Shown here piece by piece: positions 45,196 through 51,300 of a stretch of 51,300 nt of DNA. How positions within the stretch are numbered: position 1 is the first letter of the stretch; every line of letters begins with the position of its first letter. The notes under the pieces are model-generated. The model searched no databases. It had not been told where the DNA came from and was given only the letters and a program-made list of their open reading frames with translations. The translations under genes were made by a program, and so were the position numbers. The stretch is taken from positions 1 to 51,300 of the forward strand of contig CAJWHS010000009.1 of NCBI GenBank assembly GCA_913041415.1, in the 5' to 3' direction. This DNA is from an uncultured Acidimicrobiaceae bacterium. GTDB lineage: Bacteria; Actinomycetota; Acidimicrobiia; Acidimicrobiales; Aldehydirespiratoraceae.

Positions 45196-45977
45196 CCGCA
45201 GCCGACAGTTCGGGAGAGGCGGCCGCCCTCGACGACCATGCGGTGGCGCTCGACGTCGCCCATCGGGCCGGCGAGATGCTCGTCGATCTGATTAACTCGC
45301 CCGACCTCGACCGACGTTGGGGCGGACTCGAATACGAAGGCGACGCCCGAGCACACCGGTTCATCATGTCCGAGCTCCGCCGCATGCGGCCCGACGACGC
45401 GATCCTGTCCGAAGAGGGCGCCGACGACCGATCCCGCGTCGGGAAGGAACGGGTCTGGATCGTTGATCCACTCGATGGCTCAAGCGACTACGGCTACTCG
45501 CCGCACTGGTCGGTCCATGTCGCACTTGTCGTCGACGGCGAACCAACGGTCGGCGCCGTCGCCGTGCCCGGCTGGGAGACAACGTGGGGCACGGACCCCG
45601 CCCCGCAGCGGGTCCCGGCCGGGGTCGAAGCGGGTGAGGCGCCCCGCATCGTCGTATCCCGTTCGCGCAGCCGCTTCGACGGCAGCCGACTGCAGGCCGC
45701 ACTCGGAGCCGACGTCTACACCGTGGGCTCCGCCGGCGTGAAAGCGATGGCGGTCGTGCGCAGCGACGTCGACGCGTACGTTCACGGCGGCGGCCTCTAT
45801 GAGTGGGACTCGTGCGCGCCGGTCGCCGTAGCTCGCGCCGCTGGTCTCGTGTGCTGCCAACTCGACGGCTCGCCGCTCGAGTTCAACAAGCCCGATCCGT
45901 GGTCACCGGGTCTCGTCATCAGCCGTCCCGATCTCGCTGACGACATCTGTGCGGTGATGGGCGATCGGCAGCCGTAG
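45192..45977 (+). CDS. Inositol monophosphatase-family phosphatase (CysQ/3'(2'),5'-bisphosphate nucleotidase-like)
   Basis: Mg-dependent phosphatase of 261 residues. The metal-binding Glu pair is in LSEEGADD (Glu74/75), then WIVDPLDGSSDYGY (Asp92, Asp95) and the third site LYEWDSCAPVAVARAAG (Asp206). The WD-S-CAP form with an early EEG rather than EE-x-G-T favours the CysQ/PAP phosphatase branch over true inositol phosphatase, but the two overlap. GTG start overlapping the methyltransferase stop (GTGA). Third gene in the LLM operon. Confidence 0.9.
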   Translation: MTAADSSGEAAALDDHAVALDVAHRAGEMLVDLINSPDLDRRWGGLEYEGDARAHRFIMSELRRMRPDDAILSEEGADDRSRVGKERVWIVDPLDGSSDYGYSPHWSVHVALVVDGEPTVGAVAVPGWETTWGTDPAPQRVPAGVEAGEAPRIVVSRSRSRFDGSRLQAALGADVYTVGSAGVKAMAVVRSDVDAYVHGGGLYEWDSCAPVAVARAAGLVCCQLDGSPLEFNKPDPWSPGLVISRPDLADDICAVMGDRQP

Positions 45978-45986
45978 CCTGCAACC

Positions 45987-46337
45987 GTGGCCCCCAAGAA
46001 GATCCGCTACCAGTCCCGCTCGGTCGAAACCCAAGTCGATGCCACGCGCGATGCCGTTTGGCAGCGCATCGTCGCCGTGATCCGCGATGAGGTCCGGCCC
46101 GCTCAGGAACTGTCGTTCGAGCCGCCGTGGCGCTTCGCCTACGAGGTCGACACCGTCGACTCAGCCCTCGACTTCTGGCAGAGCACCGTGCTGATCCGCG
46201 ACGACGGCCCCACCTGTCACATCGCCTGGGGTCTCGTGTTCGATCCCGAACCCAGCGAGGCCGCCCTCAACGAATCGGTTGAGATCCTGGCGCGCATGCA
46301 GGCGTCGCTCGACGCCATCGCCGCCGAACTCGCCTGA
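45987..46337 (+). CDS. Small SRPBCC-like (START/polyketide-cyclase-type) hypothetical protein
   Basis: 116 residues from a GTG 9 bases after the phosphatase stop. VETQVDATRDAVWQRIVAV at the start and FEPPWRFAYEVDTVDS then CHIAWGLVFDPEP fit the first strand, helix and central beta sheet of SRPBCC lipid-binding proteins. It ends in a predicted helix (NESVEILARMQASLDAIAAEL), as these proteins do. Short for the family (usual 140-150 residues). Function unknown; may bind a hydrophobic ligand. Confidence 0.65.
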   Translation: MAPKKIRYQSRSVETQVDATRDAVWQRIVAVIRDEVRPAQELSFEPPWRFAYEVDTVDSALDFWQSTVLIRDDGPTCHIAWGLVFDPEPSEAALNESVEILARMQASLDAIAAELA

Positions 46338-46414
46338 CCGGCTCAGCGGAACGGGCTCGTCGCGTGCCCGGGGGTGCGTTCCCTCTTCCAAAACCGGTCG
46401 TACGATAGTGAGCC

Positions 46415-47698
46415 ATGTCCAGCCAGCTCCTCCTGCCGTCTCCTCGCGCTCTGCGCCGGATCGTGTTGCCGACCGGCCTATTCGTTGTTGCCGTTCTCGT
46501 CGGTGCGTGTGGTGGCGGAGATGATGGCGCCGCCGCCGAAGATGTCGTGGCCGACGAGACGACCACCACCACCGAGGCTGCCATCGCTGTTGACGAGACG
46601 ACCACCACTGCGCCCCAAGAGCAGCCGCTTTCACCTCCGACCACGCGTGGCCCAGCCCCGGTACTCGACGTTGACCCAATCGAGGGTTTCGGTGCGATCA
46701 ACGTCGTCTCGGGCCAGCCGCCGTACAGCGGGATCCTGGCCCAACTCGATGCCAACCGAGCCGTCGTCCAAGCTGCTGCGCTCCCGCCCGAGCAGGCGCC
46801 GGGTACGGCGCCGCTGACCGGACTTCCCCTTGTCGATTCGTCGATCGCTGAACGGCCGGCGATGGTGGTCAAGATCGACAACACCGCTGCGGCCCGCCCC
46901 CACGCTGGACTCAATGATGCTGACCTGGTCTATGTCACCCAGGTGGAGGGAGGCTTCACACGCCTTGCGGCCGTCTTCCACTCCCAGACCCCGCCCGAGA
47001 TCGGCCCAGTGCGTTCGGCGCGTACGACGGACATTTCCGTCTTCAGCTCGCTGAACCAGCCGATTTTTGCGTGGTCCGGCGCCAACCCGGGTCACCGAGT
47101 ACTCATCCGTCGGTACGAAATGGTTGACCTGGGCGCCGCCACACGAAGCGAGTACTACCGGGCGGCTGATCGTCCCAGTGTCTACGACCTCATGACCGAC
47201 CCGACCGTGCTGTGGGGTATCGCCGAGTCGGACGGTGAAGGCGGAGCGCCACCCGCCCACTTCGAGTACCGAAACGAGGCCACCGGCCTCCCTGCATCCG
47301 CCCAGGCCACCTCATCGTTCCGAATCGACTACCCCTCTGCGGCGATGGAGTACGCCTGGAACGGCAGTGGATGGGCCCGAACGCAGAACAGCGAACCCCA
47401 CCTCGATGCTGATGACATCCCGATCGCGCCAGAGAACGTTGTCATCGCCGAGGTGCGTCTGGTCGATACCGGCAAGCGCGACAGTGCCGGATCGCCGGTC
47501 ATCGAGCAACAGTTCATCGGCAGCGGCCGCGGCTGGGTGTTCACTGATGGCCAGTTCGTCCGGGTCGTGTGGACAAAACCATCACTGGACGCAGCCGCGA
47601 CCTGGACCACGCCCGACGGCGTGCCGGTGCCGCTCACGCCAGGCCAGACCTGGATCGAGCTTGCACCGGCCGACTCCGTCACCATCGGCGACTCCTGA
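46415..47698 (+). CDS. DUF3048 (YerB-like) lipoprotein
   Basis: 427-residue secreted lipoprotein. The signal peptide has an Arg-rich start, IVLPTGLFVVAVLVGAC and lipobox Cys32, then a Thr/Glu/Asp-rich linker (residues about 40-75). The DUF3048 domain begins ERPAMVVKIDNTAAARPHAGLNDADLVY and continues GGFTRLAAVFHSQTPPEIGPVRSARTTD, FAWSGANPGH and later WTTPDGVPVPLTPGQTWIELAP. The blocks AMVVKIDN and IGPVRSAR are the family signature. Role not known; similar proteins sit on the outer face of the cell. TACGAT, 8 bases before the start, is a possible -10 box, without a clear -35. Confidence 0.92.
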   Translation: MSSQLLLPSPRALRRIVLPTGLFVVAVLVGACGGGDDGAAAEDVVADETTTTTEAAIAVDETTTTAPQEQPLSPPTTRGPAPVLDVDPIEGFGAINVVSGQPPYSGILAQLDANRAVVQAAALPPEQAPGTAPLTGLPLVDSSIAERPAMVVKIDNTAAARPHAGLNDADLVYVTQVEGGFTRLAAVFHSQTPPEIGPVRSARTTDISVFSSLNQPIFAWSGANPGHRVLIRRYEMVDLGAATRSEYYRAADRPSVYDLMTDPTVLWGIAESDGEGGAPPAHFEYRNEATGLPASAQATSSFRIDYPSAAMEYAWNGSGWARTQNSEPHLDADDIPIAPENVVIAEVRLVDTGKRDSAGSPVIEQQFIGSGRGWVFTDGQFVRVVWTKPSLDAAATWTTPDGVPVPLTPGQTWIELAPADSVTIGDS

Positions 47699-47748
47699 GA
47701 CCCGACACCGGGCGTCCGCGCGCCAGGCGGGCGGGCAGGTCGGGAGAA

Positions 47749-48930
47749 TCAGACCTTCTTGATCAGGGTGCCGGTGCCGAGACCGCCACCGCAGCACATC
47801 GAGACGATGCCGTACGCCCCGTCGCCGCGCTGCAGCTCGTGAACAGCCTTCGTCATGAGGATCGCGCCGGTGCCGCCGAGCGGATGACCGAGGGCGATCG
47901 CGCCTCCGTTCGGATTGACCTTGTCCATGTCGGCGCCGAGTTCCTTGGCCCAAGCCAGCACGACCGAGGCGAAGGCCTCGTTGATCTCGAAGACGTCGAT
48001 GTCGTCCATCGAGAGGTCGTTGTCGGCGAGCAGCTTCTTGGTCGAGTCGATCGGACCTTCGAGCATGGTGACCGGGTCGACGCCGACGAGGTTGACATCG
48101 ACGATCTCGGCGAGCGGGGCGAGGCTAAGCTCGTCGGCCTTCTCCTTCGTCATCATCATGACGGCACCTGCGCCATCGCTCACCTGGCTGGAGGTGCCGG
48201 CGGTGTGCACCCCGTCCTCCCGGGCGACGGGCTTCAGGTTGCGAAGACCCTCAAGCGTGGTGTCGCGCAGGCCCCCGTCCTTGGTCACGGTGATCGTGTC
48301 GCCGGTCTCCTTGCCCTCCTCGTCGAGGACGGGGACTATTACGGGCACGATCTGGGTGGCGAAGGCATCTTCCGCCCAGGCCCTGGCGCCGAGTTGCTGG
48401 CTGCGCAGGCCAAAGGCGTCGGTGTCGTCACGGGTGATGTCCCACTTCTCGGCGATGCGCTCGGCCCCCTCGAACTGCGAGGTGAACTCGTAGTGCTCCC
48501 AGTACCGCTTGTTGACCGGGCGGCCGAGGCTCTTGTCGCGTGTGGTCGACCCCATCGGCACCCGGCTCATCAGCTCCACGCCGCAGGCGACGGCGGCGTC
48601 GACGACGCCCGATTTCACCATCGAGTAGGCCAGGTTGGTGGCCTGCTGCGACGAACCACACTGCGTGTCGACGGTGGTGGCAGGCACCTCGAGGGGCAGA
48701 CCCGCGGCAAGCCACGCATTGCGAGCCACGTTCATGGTCTGCATGCCTGCTGCTGACACACAACCGCCGACGACCTGGCCGATCTCGGTCGGATCGATGC
48801 CGGTGCGATCGAAGAGGGCCTTCTGGACATCACCCAGCACGCTGATGGCGTGTCCGGTGGAGAGTTCGCCGTTGCGGCGCCCAACGGGGCTGCGAACGGC
48901 ATCGACGATGACAACCTGACGTTCACTCAT
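47749..48930 (-). CDS. Acetyl-CoA C-acyltransferase (thiolase), FadA-like
   Basis: Thiolytic cleavage or condensation of 3-ketoacyl-CoA. 393 residues from ATG 48930. VIVDAVRSPVGRRNGEL at the start, catalytic Cys91 in VDTQCGSSQQA, His in ALGHPLGGTGA and the second Cys379 in SMCCGGGLGTG are all in place. NPNGGAIALGHP is the standard thiolase block, and a full catalytic set means it should be active, unlike the thiolase-like protein at 23.7 kb. An upstream in-frame open stretch to 49785 is not family-like and overlaps the DUF3237 remnant. Confidence 0.95.
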   Translation of the reverse strand: MSERQVVIVDAVRSPVGRRNGELSTGHAISVLGDVQKALFDRTGIDPTEIGQVVGGCVSAAGMQTMNVARNAWLAAGLPLEVPATTVDTQCGSSQQATNLAYSMVKSGVVDAAVACGVELMSRVPMGSTTRDKSLGRPVNKRYWEHYEFTSQFEGAERIAEKWDITRDDTDAFGLRSQQLGARAWAEDAFATQIVPVIVPVLDEEGKETGDTITVTKDGGLRDTTLEGLRNLKPVAREDGVHTAGTSSQVSDGAGAVMMMTKEKADELSLAPLAEIVDVNLVGVDPVTMLEGPIDSTKKLLADNDLSMDDIDVFEINEAFASVVLAWAKELGADMDKVNPNGGAIALGHPLGGTGAILMTKAVHELQRGDGAYGIVSMCCGGGLGTGTLIKKV

Positions 48931-48989
48931 TCCTGGCAGCGTACGTGAACGGTCGTTAACTACGCCAGCGGCGCGGGGGTTTGCCTCGC

Positions 48990-49406
48990 TTAGCGGACCT
49001 CGGCGATCTCGTAGGTCACCGTGCCGGCACCGGGATGGCCCTTGCCGACCGCCTGGACGGCGTTGAGCCAGCTGTAGCGCTCGTCGCTCGTTTCGAACTT
49101 CGGCACCACGTAGATCGGTTTGGTACCCGGGCCCTCGGATCAGTCGGCTCGGCCTTCGTAGGTGATGTAGATCAGCGCGCCATCGTCGGGCTCCCCTACC
49201 ACCTGCAAGTCCAGCGAGGCGATCCCGTGCTTGCTGGTTCGCATCCAGTCGGCAGCGGCGTTGCCCTTGACGGTGCCGTTGAGCCGCTCGCCGGTCACCG
49301 AACCGCCGGAGACCTCGGCGATCGTGCGCGCGCCGGCTGGATCGGTGCCGATCAGGTGCATGCCCCCGATCGTGGCGTCGAGCGTGCAGAGCGGGATGAG
49401 TTCCAT
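48990..49406 (-). pseudogene. DUF3237-family gene interrupted by one in-frame TGA
   Basis: One continuous reading frame from ATG 49406 to a TAA at 48990-48992 (139 codons), broken only by TGA at 49140-49142. Before it: MELIPLCTLDATIGG, GGSVTGERLNGTVKGNAAADWM and DLQVVGEPDDGALIYITYEGRAD. After it: SEGPGTKPIYVVPKFETSDERYSWLNAVQAVGKG. Both halves match DUF3237 (YRGRAD...PIYV.PRFET.D.RY.WLN). The stop falls in the gap between them. The truncated product would lose about 50 C-terminal residues. Divergent from the molybdopterin gene 47 bases away. Confidence 0.85.
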
Positions 49407-49453
49407 GCGGCGCACCGTAGATGGTTGGGTGCGCGCTGGGCACGCCTGCAAGC

Positions 49454-51300
49454 ATGGCGATCATGACCAGCACCGCTCCGGCCGACCGCACCGTGTTTCG
49501 CACCTGCCCACTCTGCGAGGCGACTTGCGGTCTGCAGATCGAGATCAAGGACGGCGCGGTCAAGCGCATCCGCGGAGACCAGGACGACGTGTTCTCCAAA
49601 GGCTTCATCTGCCCGAAAGGTTCGACCCTCAAACAGCTGTACGAAGACCCTGACCGGCTTCGCAAGCCGGTCGTGCGACGTGGATTCAACGACGACGGTG
49701 CGCCGATCTTCGAAGAGGTCGAGTGGGACGAGGCCTTCGCCGTGGTCGGCGAGAAGCTCGCCGCAGTGAAAGCCGAGCACGGCAACGAGGCGATCGGTGT
49801 CTACCTCGGCAACCCGAATGCGCACAATCTCGCCTGGAACACGCATGCACGAGCGTTCCTCCAGGCGGTCGGTTCGCACTCGATGTTCTCGGCAAGCACC
49901 GTCGACCAGATGCCCCGCCACGTGGCGTCGGGCTACCTATACGGCAACGGCATGCGGATGCCGGTTCCCGACCTTGACCGCACCGACCTGCTCGTGTTGC
50001 TCGGCACCAACCCGTTCGTGTCAAACGGCAGCATCTGCACCGCCCCCGATTATCCCGGCCGCATCCAGGCCGTTCGCGATCGAGGCGGCAAGGTCGTCGT
50101 CATCGATCCGAGCCGCACCCGCACCGCAGAGGCCGCCGATGAGCACATCGCCATCCGTCCGGGTACCGACGCCGTCCTCCTCGCCGCCATCGTCCATCGC
50201 TTGATCGGCACCGATCAGGTGTCGATGGGTCGAGTCGCAGCGCTGGTCGATGGGATGAACGAACTCCGCGGCGCCGTCGAGCCGTTCTCGCCCGAGTACG
50301 CCGAGGTCGTCACCGGGATCGCTGCCGAAACGATCGAGCGACTCGCCGACGACATCGCCACCGCGCCGACCGCTGCGGTTCACGGTCGCATTGGCACGAC
50401 CACGGTCGAGTTCGGCACGCTCACCACCTGGTTGATCGATGTCATCGCGATCCTCACCGGCAACCTCGACGAACCCGGCGGTTCGATGTTCCCCCGATCG
50501 GCGATCGAACGGGTCCGCCCCGAGAAGCAGGGCCGGCCCTACCGCACGGGCCGCTGGCAGAGCCGAGTTAACGCCAACCCCGAGATCCAGGGCGAACTCC
50601 CCGCCGCCGACCTGCCGGTCGAGATCCTCGAGCCGGGCGAAGGCCAGCTCAGGATGATGTTCACCGTCGCCGGCAATCCGGTGCTGTCGTGCCCCGACGC
50701 TGAACAGATGAACGAGGCCTTCGCGTCGCTCGATGCGATGGTGAGCATCGACGTCTACCTCAACGAGACCACCCGCCACGCCGACGTCGTGCTGCCCCCG
50801 GCGTCGGCACTCGAAAAGAGCCATTTCGACATCGCCTTCTCAAACCTGTCGGTGCGCAACGTTGTCAACTACTCGGCGCCGGTGTTCGACTCGGAACAGC
50901 CCGCCGAGGACGACATCATCGCCCGCCTCTCCCTCCTTGCGATGGGGATGGAGGGCGACGCCACCCTCGTCCACGACCAGCTCGTCAACCAGCTGCTATC
51001 CGCCGAGGTCGGGGCCTCAGGTTCGCCGGTCGAGGGCCGCAACGTCGATGACCTCATCGCCATGGTCGACGGCGACACCGGCAGTGACCGGATGCTCGAC
51101 GCGATGTTGCGCACCGGCCCGCATGGCGATGCCTTCGGTACGAATCCCGACGGCCTTAGCCTGCAGAAGCTGAGCGACAACCCGCACGGCATCGACCTCG
51201 GCGCCCTCGAGCCTCGGCTGCCCGACGCGCTCCAGATGCCGGAACAGCGGATCGATCTCTTCGCCGGTCCGTTCCTCGAAGAGCTCACTCGTCTGGAGGC
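49454..51300 (+). CDS. Molybdopterin-dependent oxidoreductase (bis-MGD, DMSO reductase superfamily), 3' truncated by window end
   Basis: About 615 residues visible from ATG 49454; the C-terminal MGD-binding domain lies beyond the window. The N-terminal [4Fe-4S] site is Cys18, Cys21, Cys25 and Cys53 (CPLCEATC and FICPKG). HARAFLQAVGSH, SASTVDQMPR, LVLLGTNPFVSNGS (a pterin-binding block), IDPSRTRTAEAADEHIAIRPGTDAVLLAAIVH and ETTRHADVVLPPAS follow the superfamily order. SASTVDQ at the presumed metal-ligand region suggests a Ser or no protein ligand rather than Cys/Sec, so formate dehydrogenase is unlikely. Substrate and redox partner not in view. An ATG at 49463 is an alternative start. Confidence 0.93.
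   Translation, partial: MAIMTSTAPADRTVFRTCPLCEATCGLQIEIKDGAVKRIRGDQDDVFSKGFICPKGSTLKQLYEDPDRLRKPVVRRGFNDDGAPIFEEVEWDEAFAVVGEKLAAVKAEHGNEAIGVYLGNPNAHNLAWNTHARAFLQAVGSHSMFSASTVDQMPRHVASGYLYGNGMRMPVPDLDRTDLLVLLGTNPFVSNGSICTAPDYPGRIQAVRDRGGKVVVIDPSRTRTAEAADEHIAIRPGTDAVLLAAIVHRLIGTDQVSMGRVAALVDGMNELRGAVEPFSPEYAEVVTGIAAETIERLADDIATAPTAAVHGRIGTTTVEFGTLTTWLIDVIAILTGNLDEPGGSMFPRSAIERVRPEKQGRPYRTGRWQSRVNANPEIQGELPAADLPVEILEPGEGQLRMMFTVAGNPVLSCPDAEQMNEAFASLDAMVSIDVYLNETTRHADVVLPPASALEKSHFDIAFSNLSVRNVVNYSAPVFDSEQPAEDDIIARLSLLAMGMEGDATLVHDQLVNQLLSAEVGASGSPVEGRNVDDLIAMVDGDTGSDRMLDAMLRTGPHGDAFGTNPDGLSLQKLSDNPHGIDLGALEPRLPDALQMPEQRIDLFAGPFLEELTRLE

Noticed and set aside
49140-49142. Selenocysteine reading of the TGA in the DUF3237 gene
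   Set aside because: The family has no known Sec site, the codon is in a variable gap between conserved blocks, and no adjacent stem-loop stood out.
47749-49785. A 678-codon open minus-strand frame extending far upstream of the thiolase
   Set aside because: Family similarity begins only at MSERQVVIVDAVRSP (ATG 48930); the upstream part is Arg/Ser-rich shadow of the DUF3237 remnant and the molybdopterin gene.
1-51300. CRISPR arrays, tRNA/rRNA genes, insertion sequences, prophage genes
   Set aside because: No regularly spaced repeats, cloverleaf-like or rRNA sequence, transposase/integrase motifs or terminal inverted repeats were recognised by eye.

Overview
This window is a high-GC actinobacterial chromosome segment, most consistent with the Acidimicrobiia (Ilumatobacter-like) or a related lineage. 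The evidence is GC-rich wobble positions, frequent GTG starts, many ATGA/GTGA stop-start overlaps, two predicted F420-type LLM oxidoreductases, an SCO6745-family protein, an actinobacterial-type LeuA behind a leucine leader peptide, and many acyl-CoA and SDR enzymes. The taxon is inferred from gene content; no rRNA or tRNA gene is visible.

Layout. 0-3.9 kb: the tail of a surface-polysaccharide-type gene, then the dTDP-L-rhamnose operon in the order rfbC-rfbB-rfbD-rfbA on the minus strand. 3.9-7.2 kb: guaB, an HSL-family hydrolase and a Nei-like glycosylase as one overlapping plus-strand operon, probably from a leaderless promoter. 7.3-11.1 kb: an FtsX/MacB-type ABC exporter with an enlarged membrane core. 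11.2-14.7 kb: a zinc-ribbon/class III cyclase/AAA/TPR signalling protein. 14.7-20.1 kb: an SDR, an ATPase-permease-ATPase-permease ABC operon, and an enoyl-CoA hydratase.

20.1-23.7 kb: an AT-richer, gene-poor insert with an OafA-type acyltransferase, two apparent gene remnants and inverted repeats. It looks like a transferred surface-modification island. 23.7-31.7 kb: a thiolase-like protein and an SDR, then a tightly packed minus-strand run (amidohydrolase, PAC2, PrmA-like methyltransferase, AhpD-like protein, alpha/beta hydrolase, acyl-CoA thioesterase), then a divergent hydrolase broken by one stop codon.

31.7-38.7 kb: an alkaline-phosphatase-superfamily protein whose motifs are in circularly permuted order; leuA behind a leader peptide and intrinsic terminator (attenuator); then an LLM oxidoreductase, SCO6745-family protein, DJ-1/PfpI protein and PhyH dioxygenase. 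38.7-51.3 kb: acyl-CoA synthetase, secreted coiled-coil M15 peptidase, an internally deleted FAD monooxygenase, SDR plus aldose epimerase, an LLM/methyltransferase/inositol-phosphatase-like operon, DUF3048 lipoprotein, thiolase, a DUF3237 gene broken by one stop, and a molybdopterin oxidoreductase running off the end.

Functionally the window mixes housekeeping (GMP and leucine synthesis, rhamnose donor supply, base-excision repair) with lipid and xenobiotic catabolism. The most noteworthy items are the permuted phosphatase fold, the leucine attenuator that seems to be transcribed as a leaderless leader peptide, and three freshly decayed genes.
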